Assembly: GCA_028818755.1 (NCBI GenBank)
Contig: JAPPNF010000170.1
Span: 1 to 53,341, forward strand
Direction of reading: 5' to 3'
Length of the DNA stretch: 53,341 nt
Source: Deltaproteobacteria bacterium
Lineage (GTDB): Bacteria > Desulfobacterota > Binatia > UBA9968 > JAJDTQ01
Shown here: positions 32,412 to 40,604 of the stretch, one piece after another
Numbering within the stretch: position 1 is the first letter of the stretch
Layout of the letters: the number at the start of each line of letters is the position of its first letter
The notes under the pieces: generated by a model
Told to the model about the DNA's origin: nothing
Seen by the model: the letters and a program-made list of their open reading frames with translations, nothing else
Databases searched by the model: none
Position numbers and translations under genes: made by a program

Positions 32412-33449
32412 CTACCCGCGGCAGACGGCCCGCAGGTTCTGCTCGTAGGGCGGCGTGACCACCGCTTTTTCCGTGATGATGGCCGAAACCAGGGAATGAT
32501 CGGTGACGTCGAAAGCGGGGTTCAGCGTGTTCACTCCGTCAGGCGCGATACGGGTTCCGGCGATGTGCGTCACCTCGTCCTGGCTGCGCTGCTCGATGGG
32601 AATGTCGGCGCCGGATGGACAATCGAGGTCCACCGTGGAAGTCGGGCACGCCACGTAGAAAGGAACCTCGTGCCGGTGGGCCAGCACCGCCACCGTGTAG
32701 GTGCCGATCTTGTTGGCGACGTCGCCGTTGGCCGCCACGCGATCCGCCCCGACCACCACCGCGTCCACCCGGCCGCTATTCATCACGTAGCCCATCATGT
32801 TGTCGGTGATGAGGGTGACCGGAATCTCCTCCTTGGCGAGCTCCCATGCGGTCAAACGGGCGCCCTGAAGAAACGGCCGCGTCTCGTCCACGAACACTTC
32901 CTCGATGGCCGCGCCGGACTCCTTCATGGCCCGCAGAACTCCCAGGGCGGTGCCGTAGCCGGCGGTGGCCAGGGCGCCGGCGTTGCAGTGGGTGAGGATG
33001 CGCCGGGAATCCTTGAGCAACCCGGCCCCCAGGCTGCCGAGGGTGCGATTGGCGGCGACGTCTTCTTCGCATATCTCGAGAGCCTCTTCCTCGAGCCGGC
33101 GCTTCAGCATCTCCAGGTCGCCGTCCTTGTACTCTTCATAGATCCGCCGCATGCGCGCCAGCGCCCAGTGGAGGTTCACGGCGGTGGGGCGCGTATCGGC
33201 CAGCGTGCGGAAAACCCTTTCCATCGCCGTTTCGACCCGCCTGGGATGCCGGATGCGGCGCGCGCCCAGCGCGACTCCCATGGCGGCGGCGACGCCGATG
33301 GCCGGGGCGCCGCGAACGACCATCGTGCGGATGGCCTGGGCAACCTGCCGGAAGTTGCGGCAGACCCGGTACACCTCCTTGCGGGGGAGCCGCCGCTGGT
33401 CGATGAGGATCACCTCACCGTCGCGCCACTGGATCGTTCTCACGGTCAT
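32412..33449 (-). CDS. mtnA: Methylthioribose-1-phosphate isomerase MtnA
   Basis: 345 residues. Conserved segments are VVRGAPAIGVAAAMGVAL, HCNAGALATAGYGTALGVLR (catalytic-cysteine region in the SLGAGLLKD/HCNAGALAT area), ETRPFLQGARLTAWEL and VVVGADRVAANGDVANKIGT with the catalytic aspartate. It interconverts methylthioribose-1-P and methylthioribulose-1-P in methionine salvage. No other salvage gene is nearby. An inverted repeat precedes the gene. The related eIF2B-like ribose-1,5-bisphosphate isomerases are less likely given the full MtnA motif set. Confidence 0.94.
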   Translation of the reverse strand: MTVRTIQWRDGEVILIDQRRLPRKEVYRVCRNFRQVAQAIRTMVVRGAPAIGVAAAMGVALGARRIRHPRRVETAMERVFRTLADTRPTAVNLHWALARMRRIYEEYKDGDLEMLKRRLEEEALEICEEDVAANRTLGSLGAGLLKDSRRILTHCNAGALATAGYGTALGVLRAMKESGAAIEEVFVDETRPFLQGARLTAWELAKEEIPVTLITDNMMGYVMNSGRVDAVVVGADRVAANGDVANKIGTYTVAVLAHRHEVPFYVACPTSTVDLDCPSGADIPIEQRSQDEVTHIAGTRIAPDGVNTLNPAFDVTDHSLVSAIITEKAVVTPPYEQNLRAVCRG

Positions 33450-33463
33450 GTCGGTTCATCTTT

Positions 33464-33498
33464 CGGTCGTGCTCAAATATAGTACTTGAGAACGACCG
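33464..33498. promoter_or_regulatory. Inverted repeat in the gap upstream of mtnA
   Basis: CGGTCGT-G-CTCAA and TTGAG-A-ACGACCG form a 12-bp dyad with one mismatch around a 9-base AT-rich centre (ATATAGTAC). It lies between the start of mtnA and the start of a small divergent membrane-protein gene, where an operator or overlapping divergent promoter would be expected. Confidence 0.45.
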
Positions 33499-33516
33499 TC
33501 AAGGAAACTGGGAACG

Positions 33517-33741
33517 ATGGGCGTATTTGGACTTCTGGCCTACGCTTCGGGGCTCTACTTCATCAAGCCGGACCTGGGGCCGCAGGTGTTGCTGGCGACC
33601 CTGGCCTTCATTCACCTGTGCGACGGCATTCTTTGCCTGATCATCGCCCGACACGGCGGGCGCACTCAGACCGGCTGGACCCTGGCCGGCTTGATCCTCG
33701 GCGTCTGGGGGGCGCTTCCGCTGCTCTTGCTTCGCCGCTAG
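33517..33741 (+). CDS. Small membrane protein of unknown function
   Basis: 74 residues with two or three hydrophobic helices (VFGLLAYASGLYFI, VLLATLAFIHLCDGILCLII, WTLAGLILGVWGALPLLLL) and a short basic loop ARHGGRTQTG. AAGGA lies 11 bases before the ATG. It is divergent from mtnA and overlaps the ftsZ stop by four bases on the opposite strand. The alternation of helices and a charged loop supports a real gene, but I recognise no family. Confidence 0.55.
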   Translation: MGVFGLLAYASGLYFIKPDLGPQVLLATLAFIHLCDGILCLIIARHGGRTQTGWTLAGLILGVWGALPLLLLRR

Positions 33742-34964
33742 TCCATCCGCTTGCGCAGGAACGCGGGGATGTCGAAGTCGTCCTCCGCCACCTCGTCCTC
33801 CGTGAGGTCGTAGGGTGTCTGGGGCGTCGTCGAATCCTTTCCCGACTCTCCGTGCCAGCTCGGCTCGCCGAATCCGTCATCCTCGAGGGTGCCGAGGTGA
33901 ACGACCTTCTTGCCCTTGGTGTCCTTGATACCCAACCCGAGCGTGCCCTGCCTGTTCGACGGCGCCTGTTTCTGCTCGGCGGGCGCGGCCTCCGGCTGCC
34001 GGACGCCGCCGTCGCCGAACCCGGTGGCGATGACCGTAATCCGCAGCTCGTCCTCCAGGGTCTCGTCGATGACGGCGCCGAAGATGATGGTCGCGTCGTC
34101 GTGGGCTTCACCCTGGATAAGGGTCGCCGCCTCGTTGACCTCGAACAGGCTCATGTCCGGGCCGCCGGTGACGTTGATCAGGACGCCGCGGGCGCCGTTG
34201 ATGGAAACGTCCTCCAGGAGCGGGCTGGAGATGGCCTGTTGAGCCGCCTCCAGGGCCCGGTTGTCGCCCGAGGCCGCGGCCGCGCCCATGAGCGCGAATC
34301 CCATCTCCTTCATGACCGTACGGACGTCGGCGAAGTCGAGGTTGATGAGCCCGGGCGTCACGATCAGGTCGGCGATGCCGCGGACCGCTTGGGTGACCAC
34401 GCTGTCCGCCACCTTGAAGGTCTCCAGCAACGTCGTGGACTTGCCGGCAATGCTGAGAAGCCGCTGGTTCGGGATGACCACGAGGGTATCCACCTTGTCC
34501 TTGAGCTCCCGGATGCCCTCCTCGGCCTGCTGCATGCGCCGCTTGCCTTCGAAGATGAAGGGTTTGGTCACCACGCCCACCGTGAGCGCCCCGACTTCGC
34601 GCGCCACGCTGGCGATGACCGGCGCGCCGCCCGTGCCGGTGCCGCCGCCCATCCCGGCGGTGATGAAGATCATGTCGGCGCCCGTGAGGAATTCCCGAAG
34701 ACGTTCCTTGTCCTCCATCGCGGCGCGCCGGCCCGTCTCCGGATTGGCGCCGGCCCCGAGACCCTTGGTAAGGGAGTCGCCGATCTGGACCTTGATCTCG
34801 GCCTGGTTCGCGTCCAGCGCCTGGCTGTCCGTGTTGGCCACGATGAAGTCCACGCCCTTGAGTCCCTCTTCGATCATGGTATTGACCGCGTTGCCGCCGC
34901 CGCCGCCGATGCCGATGGCCTTGATCCGTGCTCCGGTATCTATCGGGTCCACCATTTCAAACAT
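33738..34964 (-). CDS. ftsZ: Cell division protein FtsZ
   Basis: 408 residues. The tubulin-type GTPase core shows GIGGGGGNAVNTMIEEGL, VANTDSQAL, the signature GMGGGTGTGGAPVIA (about 104-118), PFIFEGKRRMQQAEEG and the T7 segment DLIVTPGLINLDFADVR. A variable linker (about 320-395) leads to the conserved C-terminal peptide FDIPAFLRKRMD that docks FtsA. It polymerises into the division ring. It is the last gene of the dcw cluster, 111 bases after ftsA. Confidence 0.98.
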   Translation of the reverse strand: MFEMVDPIDTGARIKAIGIGGGGGNAVNTMIEEGLKGVDFIVANTDSQALDANQAEIKVQIGDSLTKGLGAGANPETGRRAAMEDKERLREFLTGADMIFITAGMGGGTGTGGAPVIASVAREVGALTVGVVTKPFIFEGKRRMQQAEEGIRELKDKVDTLVVIPNQRLLSIAGKSTTLLETFKVADSVVTQAVRGIADLIVTPGLINLDFADVRTVMKEMGFALMGAAAASGDNRALEAAQQAISSPLLEDVSINGARGVLINVTGGPDMSLFEVNEAATLIQGEAHDDATIIFGAVIDETLEDELRITVIATGFGDGGVRQPEAAPAEQKQAPSNRQGTLGLGIKDTKGKKVVHLGTLEDDGFGEPSWHGESGKDSTTPQTPYDLTEDEVAEDDFDIPAFLRKRMD

Positions 34965-35075
34965 AGCACTTCCTCCTTTTTCCCAGTTGCATTACAGTGT
35001 TCGATCCGTGGGAAACGAGCGTCCGCACGCGCGCCGGCCGGCCGTTTCCGCCTTTTTTCGACTAGAAGCTTTCGA

Positions 35076-36305
35076 CTAGAAGAACTCCTTGAACCACTCC
35101 GTCATCCGACCCCGGACCTTGTAGAACAGATGTTCGTTGTCGCGGATCCGAAACAGACTCCGATCCTGCTGCCCGAGGCCGAAAAGCAGAAGTCCGGTGC
35201 CCGTCGCGTAGACCGGGCTGGACACCACGTCCACCAGCCCCGTGACGTTGGCCGGCACCCCCTGGCGCACCGGCACGTCGAAGATCCTTTCCGCCATGTC
35301 GATGATCCCCGGCAGAAGCGTGCAGCCGCCGGTCATGACGATGCCCGACACCAAGTGGTCCTCGTAGCCGGACTTGCCGATCTCCCGCTGCACCAGGTTG
35401 AAGACCTCCTCCAGGCGCGGCTCGATGATCTCGCACAGGATCTGGCGTGACACCGACCGCGGGCTCCGTCCGCCCACGCTCGGCACCTCCAGCGTCTCGT
35501 TGCGGTTGGCCAGGTCGGTCTCCACGCACCCGTAACGCTGCTTCAACTGCTCCGCCGCCGCCATCGGGGCATGCAGTCCCGCGGCGATGTCGCTGGTGAG
35601 GTGGTTGCCGCCCACGCTGAGCACCGCCGTGTGCTTCACCGAGCCGCCGTGGAACAACGCGATGTCGGTGGTGCCGCCGCCCATGTCCACCAGCGCCACC
35701 CCCACCTCCTTCTCTTCCTGGGTCAGCGTCGCGTCGGCGGACGCCAGCGGCTCGAGCACGAAATCCGCGACGTTGAGCCCGGTACGATTGCAGCACTTGA
35801 TGACGTTCTGGGCCGCCGCCACCGCGCCCGTGACCACGTGCACGCTGGCCTCGAGCCGCACCCCCGCCATGCCCCGGGGCTCCACGATCCCGCCCTGGCC
35901 GTCGAGGGCGAATTCCTGGGGCAGCACGTGGAGCACCTCCCGGTCCATGGGGATGGCCACCGCCTTGGCCGCGTCGATGACCCGATCCACGTCGGCGTCG
36001 GTCACCTCGTTGTTCTTGACCGCCACCACCCCGTGGCTGTTGAACCCGCGGATGTGACCCCCCGCGATGCCGGCGAAGACGGTGTTGATCTCGCAGCCCG
36101 CCATGATCTCCGCCTCCTCCACCGCCTTCTTGATGCCCTCCATGGTGGCCTCGACATTGATCACCACGCCTTTCCTCAAACCGCGCGACGGGTGAATGCC
36201 GACCCCCACCACCTCCGGCCCCTGCTCGGTCTGCTCCCCCACCACGGCGCAGATCTTGTGGGTCCCGATGTCGAGCCCGACGACAACGTTGGTCTTCTTA
36301 GACAT
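35076..36305 (-). CDS. ftsA: Cell division protein FtsA
   Basis: 409 residues from the ATG at MSKKTNVVVGLD; the frame is open further upstream but overlaps ftsQ. The actin-like fold shows GLDIGTHKICAVVGE, ALVDMGGGTTDIALFHGG (phosphate loop 2), GGNHLTSDIAAGL and GIVMTGGCTLLPG. The C-terminal MTEWFKEFF is the amphipathic membrane-targeting helix. It tethers FtsZ to the membrane. It follows ftsQ by 38 bases. Confidence 0.97.
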   Translation of the reverse strand: MSKKTNVVVGLDIGTHKICAVVGEQTEQGPEVVGVGIHPSRGLRKGVVINVEATMEGIKKAVEEAEIMAGCEINTVFAGIAGGHIRGFNSHGVVAVKNNEVTDADVDRVIDAAKAVAIPMDREVLHVLPQEFALDGQGGIVEPRGMAGVRLEASVHVVTGAVAAAQNVIKCCNRTGLNVADFVLEPLASADATLTQEEKEVGVALVDMGGGTTDIALFHGGSVKHTAVLSVGGNHLTSDIAAGLHAPMAAAEQLKQRYGCVETDLANRNETLEVPSVGGRSPRSVSRQILCEIIEPRLEEVFNLVQREIGKSGYEDHLVSGIVMTGGCTLLPGIIDMAERIFDVPVRQGVPANVTGLVDVVSSPVYATGTGLLLFGLGQQDRSLFRIRDNEHLFYKVRGRMTEWFKEFF

Positions 36306-36343
36306 GGATCTTCCCGCCTCTTTCGTTGTTCCTTCCCATCGAA

Positions 36344-37201
36344 TCACACCTTTCCCCGCGGGCGCGCGACCACCTGCCCCCGGAAACTCAAGTCCACGGC
36401 CTGGAAACGGGCTCCCTGCCCCTGAAACTTCCGCAGGAACCACCGCATCCGCGTCAGCTTCTCGTCCCAGTCGCCCCAGCCCATGCGAAAAGGCACCGCG
36501 TACGAAACCGGATAGAGGACGATGCTGCCGCCGGACTCGAAGCGGATTTCCGACAGGCCCAGCGACGCCCGTTCCACTTTCCGTCCCAGGGCCACCGCCT
36601 GGGACAGCTTCTCCCGGGTGCCGGGCTCCCGCAGCGGCAACCGCGCGGCCCGCAGCCCCGTGATGAAGGGAAAGTCGACCGAGTCCTCGTCTTCAAGCGC
36701 CTTGAAGATGACGCCGTCGTCCGCGACGTAGTAGAGCTTGTCCAGCGCCACGATGGCGCTCGCGCTCCATTCCTCGATGTCGATCACCAGGCGGCCCGGA
36801 AATTCCCGCCGTATCAGGACCGACTTGACCCAGGGGTGCTGCCGCACCCGTTCCTCGATTTCGGCGGGATCGATGCTCCAGATGCCGGTATGCGGTCCCA
36901 GGCCGGACATCACCACCAGCTCCGCCCCCTTGACCTTCTCCACGCCCTCGACCTTGACCTCCCGGATGGCGAAATAGGGGTGCGTCATGAAGAAGCCCGA
37001 GGCCTCCCCGGCCGCCGACCGGACCGTCTCCGCGGCAACGTCCAGCGCCGAGCGCGCCTGGCGATAAAGATCCGCGGAGTATCCCCGGCCGAGCCACCCG
37101 ACCGCCGCCAGCGACGCCAGCACACCGCCGGCCGCCGCCATGGCCAACCAACGCCTGCCGGGCTTCCCGGACCGGTTCGACGGCCTAGTGTCCCGTCCCA
37201 C
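36344..37201 (-). CDS. ftsQ: Cell division protein FtsQ, start supplied by an inserted repeat
   Basis: About 285 residues: a basic cytoplasmic N-terminus, one membrane helix (AMAAAGGVLASLAAVGW), a POTRA domain (about 65-140, FAIREVKVEGVEKVKGAELV) and a beta domain (VLIRREFPGRLVIDIEEWSA onward). The GTG start used here lies in the arm of palindromic copy C, with AAAGGA five bases upstream. An in-frame ATG at 37273 lies inside the repeat core and lacks support. Deleting the element restores ATG-CGT-AGG in frame at 37353, preceded by GGAGG and overlapping ddl, which was probably the original start. The encoded N-terminus is therefore changed from MRRPSN to a repeat-derived one. Confidence 0.85.
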   Translation of the reverse strand: MGRDTRPSNRSGKPGRRWLAMAAAGGVLASLAAVGWLGRGYSADLYRQARSALDVAAETVRSAAGEASGFFMTHPYFAIREVKVEGVEKVKGAELVVMSGLGPHTGIWSIDPAEIEERVRQHPWVKSVLIRREFPGRLVIDIEEWSASAIVALDKLYYVADDGVIFKALEDEDSVDFPFITGLRAARLPLREPGTREKLSQAVALGRKVERASLGLSEIRFESGGSIVLYPVSYAVPFRMGWGDWDEKLTRMRWFLRKFQGQGARFQAVDLSFRGQVVARPRGKV

Positions 37202-37348
37202 GTAATCCTTTACCAATCTGCTGGTCCTTCTTGCCGTCGGCTGCGTTGCTCTTCCTCGCGTGGTGCCCGCCACTGCTCGTCATCGCGCCTTGCCGACGAC
37301 AAGAAATCCTGCGCATCTTGGCAAAGGATTACGTGGGACAGGACACTA
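37186..37348 (-). repeat. Full copy C of the 163-bp palindromic element, at the ddl-ftsQ junction
   Basis: 31-base arms at 37186-37216 and 37318-37348 around a 101-base core; the core runs in the minus direction and matches copies A and B closely. The arms match each other at 29 of 31 positions, and both differences are G-U-type in the core orientation. Relative to copy B the arm middle is different sequence, and two pairs in the inner stem have changed on both sides together (TTTTTCG/CGAAAAA to TTTCTTG/CAAGAAG). The terminal TAG serves as the ddl stop codon. Confidence 0.92.
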
Positions 37349-37353
37349 CGCAT
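37210..37353 (-). CDS. 47-codon frame from the ancestral ftsQ ATG through the repeat (possible coupling leader)
   Basis: It starts at the ATG preceded by GGAGG (spacing 6) at the 3' end of ddl, crosses the element core and stops at a TAA that overlaps the AAAGGA of the new ftsQ GTG. The product begins MRSVLSHVILCQD and has no expected function. The arrangement is that of a translational-coupling leader: ribosomes ending here are placed on the ftsQ start. Whether it is translated is inference. Confidence 0.4.
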   Translation of the reverse strand: MRSVLSHVILCQDAQDFLSSARRDDEQWRAPREEEQRSRRQEGPADW

Positions 37354-38302
37354 TGCCTTCCTCCCGCACGGCCGCGGCGTTCTTCAACGACGCGCGGTCC
37401 AGAATCCGCTCCACCAGCCCGCCGAAGTCGATTCCGACCCCTGCGGCGATCTCCGGCAGCAGGCTCAGCGGAGTCATCCCCGGCAGCGTGTTGACCTCCA
37501 GCACGTACAACCGCTGTTCCCGGGAGAGGCGGAAGTCCACCCGGGGCGCTCCCTCGCACCCCAACGCCGCACAGGCCCGGGCCGCCAGCCGCATGGCCTT
37601 GCGATAGAGCATACCCGGCAGGGGAGCCGGGAAGACGTGGGACGCCATGCCGGCGGTGTACTTGGTCTTGAAGTCGTAGAAACCCTTCGCCGGCCTGATC
37701 TCGGTGACGCCCAGGGCCTCGCCGTTGAGCAGCCCCACGGTAATTTCCCTGCCGGCCACGTATCGCTCCACCAGCGCGTCCCGGTCCGACCGACACGCCT
37801 TGCGCAACGCCGGAGCCAGGTCCCTTCGCCGCCGCACGATGGTGACGCCGATGGAGGAACCCTCGGCCCGCGGCTTCACCACGGCGGGCAACGGGAGCTT
37901 CGCCGCCGCCTCTCCGTCCCCGGACACCACCCGATACGGCGGTGTCGGAACCCGGTTCCGTACCAGCACCTCCTTGGTCAACACCTTGTCCATGCACAAC
38001 GCCGAGGCGGTCACGCCCGAACCCGTATAGGGGATGCCCATGACCTCCAGCAGTCCCTGCACGCAGCCGTCCTCGCCGATCTTGCCGTGGAGCGCGTTGA
38101 AGACGACGTCGACGCGGCGCTTGCGCAGCTGTCCGGGCAAGTCCCGGCACACGTCGATGAGAGACACTCCCTTGTAACCCCGTTGCCGCAAGGCGTCGGC
38201 GACCTCCTTCCCCGACACCAGCGACACTTCCCTTTCCGCCGAGGGACCGCCGTAGAGGACGCCCACCCGGCGCGTTCGCCAGGCTGCCGGCGGCGCGCTC
38301 AT
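37346..38302 (-). CDS. ddl: D-alanine--D-alanine ligase
   Basis: 318 residues from the ATG in the ATGA overlap with murB; a GTG three codons upstream is possible. The ATP-grasp ligase shows VGVLYGGPSAEREVSLVSG, VVFNALHGKIGEDGCVQGLL, KPRAEGSSIGVTIV and VLEVNTLPGMTPLSLLPEIA. It makes the D-Ala-D-Ala used by MurF. The stop codon TAG is formed by the end of the inserted palindromic element. If the element is removed with one TA kept, the same TAG is restored, so the protein is unchanged. Confidence 0.96.
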   Translation of the reverse strand: MSAPPAAWRTRRVGVLYGGPSAEREVSLVSGKEVADALRQRGYKGVSLIDVCRDLPGQLRKRRVDVVFNALHGKIGEDGCVQGLLEVMGIPYTGSGVTASALCMDKVLTKEVLVRNRVPTPPYRVVSGDGEAAAKLPLPAVVKPRAEGSSIGVTIVRRRRDLAPALRKACRSDRDALVERYVAGREITVGLLNGEALGVTEIRPAKGFYDFKTKYTAGMASHVFPAPLPGMLYRKAMRLAARACAALGCEGAPRVDFRLSREQRLYVLEVNTLPGMTPLSLLPEIAAGVGIDFGGLVERILDRASLKNAAAVREEGNA

Positions 38303-39213
38303 GGCGGCCACTCCCCGGCGAACCGCACCTCGGTTTGCAGGGTGACCGAGAACCGGCTCTCCACCCTGCTGCTCACCTGCTCGATCAGCCGCCGGACGTC
38401 CTCGGCCCGGGCGTCGCCTCGGTTGACGATGAAGTTCGCGTGGCGCCGTGACACCTCGGCGCCGCCCACGCGCAGTCCCTTGAGCCCGGACGCCTCGATC
38501 AGCCTTCCGGCATAGTCGCCCGGCGGATTGCGGAACACCGAACCGAAGTTCGGATGACCCGACGGCTGACTCTCCCGGCGCCGCGCCATGATGGCGCGCA
38601 TGCGTGCGTCCACCGCATCGGGCGTTTCTGGCGTCAGCGCCAACCCCACGCGGGTGACGACGGCGCCCTCGGGCAGCCGCGCCTCGCGATACGAGAAGCT
38701 CAACTCCTCGTGCGCCAGGACCAAGGGCTCGCCGCAGGCGTCGACCGCCTCAACCCTGGTCACGATCCGCTCCATTTCCGATCCGTACGCGCCGGCATTC
38801 ATCACCAGCGAGCCGCCCACGCTGCCGGGGATGCCCTCGGCGAACTCCAGTCCGGCCAACCCGCGGCGCACGGTTTCGCGCACCAGCCGGCTCACCGCGT
38901 AGGCGGCGCCCACGTCCGCGCCCGCATCCCGCCAACGCACCCGGCGAAACTCCCCCCGCAACCGCACGACCACACCGCGCACCCCCCGATCGCTGACCAA
39001 CAGGTTGCTGCCGTTGCCCAACAACAGCACCGGCACGCCGCGGCATGCCAGTACCCTCAGGCAGGCGCTCAGGCCCCGGTTCGTATTCGCCTCCACGAAG
39101 TAGTCCGCGGGCCCGCCGACCTTGAAGGAGGTGTAGCGGGCCAGCGGCTCGCGGACCCGCACCGCCACGCCGGCGATGCCGCACAGCTCCGTGGTCAATC
39201 GGTCGGTGCTCAT
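38299..39213 (-). CDS. murB: UDP-N-acetylenolpyruvoylglucosamine reductase MurB
   Basis: 304 residues of the shorter MurB class. FAD-binding and catalytic segments are YTSFKVGGPADYFVEAN, LLGNGSNLLVSDRGVRGVVV, AEGIPGSVGGSLVMNAGAYG, QPSGHPNFGSVFRNPPGDYA and the C-terminal VSRRHANFIVN. It reduces the enolpyruvyl group to give UDP-MurNAc. It overlaps murC by ATGA upstream and ddl by ATGA downstream. Confidence 0.97.
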   Translation of the reverse strand: MSTDRLTTELCGIAGVAVRVREPLARYTSFKVGGPADYFVEANTNRGLSACLRVLACRGVPVLLLGNGSNLLVSDRGVRGVVVRLRGEFRRVRWRDAGADVGAAYAVSRLVRETVRRGLAGLEFAEGIPGSVGGSLVMNAGAYGSEMERIVTRVEAVDACGEPLVLAHEELSFSYREARLPEGAVVTRVGLALTPETPDAVDARMRAIMARRRESQPSGHPNFGSVFRNPPGDYAGRLIEASGLKGLRVGGAEVSRRHANFIVNRGDARAEDVRRLIEQVSSRVESRFSVTLQTEVRFAGEWPP

Positions 39214-40604
39214 TGCCTCTGTTCCCGCAAGGACTCAAGCAGTGTCTCCCCAACCTTGTGGATGTCCCCGGCGCCGAGGGTCAGGACCATGTCGCCGTCC
39301 GCGAGCCGCGGCAGGAGGCCGCCGGCTACGTCCTCCTTGGCGGCGACGAACTCCACGTCCATGTGCCCCCGGCGCCTGATGGCGCGGTACAACTCCTCGC
39401 TGCTTGCCCCCGGCACCGGCTCCTCTCCGGCGGCGTAGATGTCGGTGACGATCAGCCGGTGGACGCCGTCGAACGCCGAGACGAAGTCCTCGAACAGGTC
39501 CTTCGTGCGGCTGTAACGGTGCGGCTGAAACACCACCGTCAAGGGACGCCCCCAACCCTCGGTGATGGCCTGGAGGGTGGACTCGATCTCCGTCGGATGA
39601 TGCCCGTAGTCGTCCATGACTAGGATCCCGGCCACCTCGCCCTTGATCTCCGACCGGCGGTGGATGCCGGCGAATCGACCCAAGGCCTCCGCCGCGTCGG
39701 CAAAGTCGATGCCCAGCTCCGCCGCCACGGCGATGGCCGCCAGGGCGTTGGCGACGCTGTGGCGGCCCGGCATGGGCAATGTCACCGCTCCCAGCGCCCG
39801 GCCGTGGTGCAGCACCGAGAAACTCGACTCCATCTGCCGCGCGCGGACCTCCTCGGCGCTGAAGTCCGCGTCCGCCGAAAGGCCGTAGGTGACCACCCGC
39901 TTGTTCACCCGGGGTATCAGTCCACGGACCGTCGGATGGTCCAGGCAGAGCACCGCGACCCCGTAGAAGGGCACCTTGTTGACGAACTCCAGAAACGCGT
40001 CGGCGAGCTCCTCCGTCGTGCCGTAGTACTCGATGTGCTCGCGGTCGATGTTGGTCACCACCGCCAACGACGGCGACAGCAGCAGGAAGGTGCCGTCGCT
40101 TTCGTCGGCCTCGGCCACCAGGATGTCGCCTCTGCCCATCTGCGCGTTTCCGGCCAGGGACCGTATCCGGCCGCCGATGACCAGGGTCGGATCCATTCGC
40201 GCCTCGGTCAGGACGTGTCCGATCATCGACGTCGTGGTGGTCTTCCCGTGGCTGCCCGCCACCGCGATGCCGTACTTCATGCGCATGAGCTCGGCGAGCA
40301 TCTCGGCGCGCGGAATCACCGGGATCTGGCGCTCCTTGGCCGCCACCACCTCCGGGTTGGAGAACTTCACCGCGGTGGAGATCACCACCACGGAAAGACC
40401 CTCGGCCAGGTTGGCGGCATCGTGGCCGATGCGCACCTCCGCCCCCAGGGACCGCAGACGCCGCGTGGCGTCGTTTTCCTGAAGATCGGAGCCGCTTATC
40501 TCGTAGCCCAGGTTCAACAAGACCTCCGCGATTCCGCTCATGCCGACGCCGCCGATGCCGACGAAGTGCACGCGATGGCGTCTTTCAAATGCTCTCGGGC
40601 CCAT
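39210..40604 (-). CDS. murC: UDP-N-acetylmuramate--L-alanine ligase MurC
   Basis: 464 residues. Mur-ligase motifs are HFVGIGGVGMSGIAEVLLNL at the N-terminus, the ATP loop VAGSHGKTTTTSMIGHVL (about 108-125), ADESDGTFL, NIDREHIEYYG and DDYGHHPTEIESTL. It adds L-Ala to UDP-MurNAc. The ATG that overlaps the murG stop (TGATG) is used; an ATG ten codons upstream lies inside murG and is less likely. Confidence 0.97.
   Translation of the reverse strand: MGPRAFERRHRVHFVGIGGVGMSGIAEVLLNLGYEISGSDLQENDATRRLRSLGAEVRIGHDAANLAEGLSVVVISTAVKFSNPEVVAAKERQIPVIPRAEMLAELMRMKYGIAVAGSHGKTTTTSMIGHVLTEARMDPTLVIGGRIRSLAGNAQMGRGDILVAEADESDGTFLLLSPSLAVVTNIDREHIEYYGTTEELADAFLEFVNKVPFYGVAVLCLDHPTVRGLIPRVNKRVVTYGLSADADFSAEEVRARQMESSFSVLHHGRALGAVTLPMPGRHSVANALAAIAVAAELGIDFADAAEALGRFAGIHRRSEIKGEVAGILVMDDYGHHPTEIESTLQAITEGWGRPLTVVFQPHRYSRTKDLFEDFVSAFDGVHRLIVTDIYAAGEEPVPGASSEELYRAIRRRGHMDVEFVAAKEDVAGGLLPRLADGDMVLTLGAGDIHKVGETLLESLREQRQ

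Noticed and set aside
37202..37273. FtsQ start at the in-frame ATG 24 codons upstream of the GTG
   Set aside because: That stretch is the core and arm of the palindromic repeat, has no Shine-Dalgarno, and the GTG with AAAGGA is better placed.
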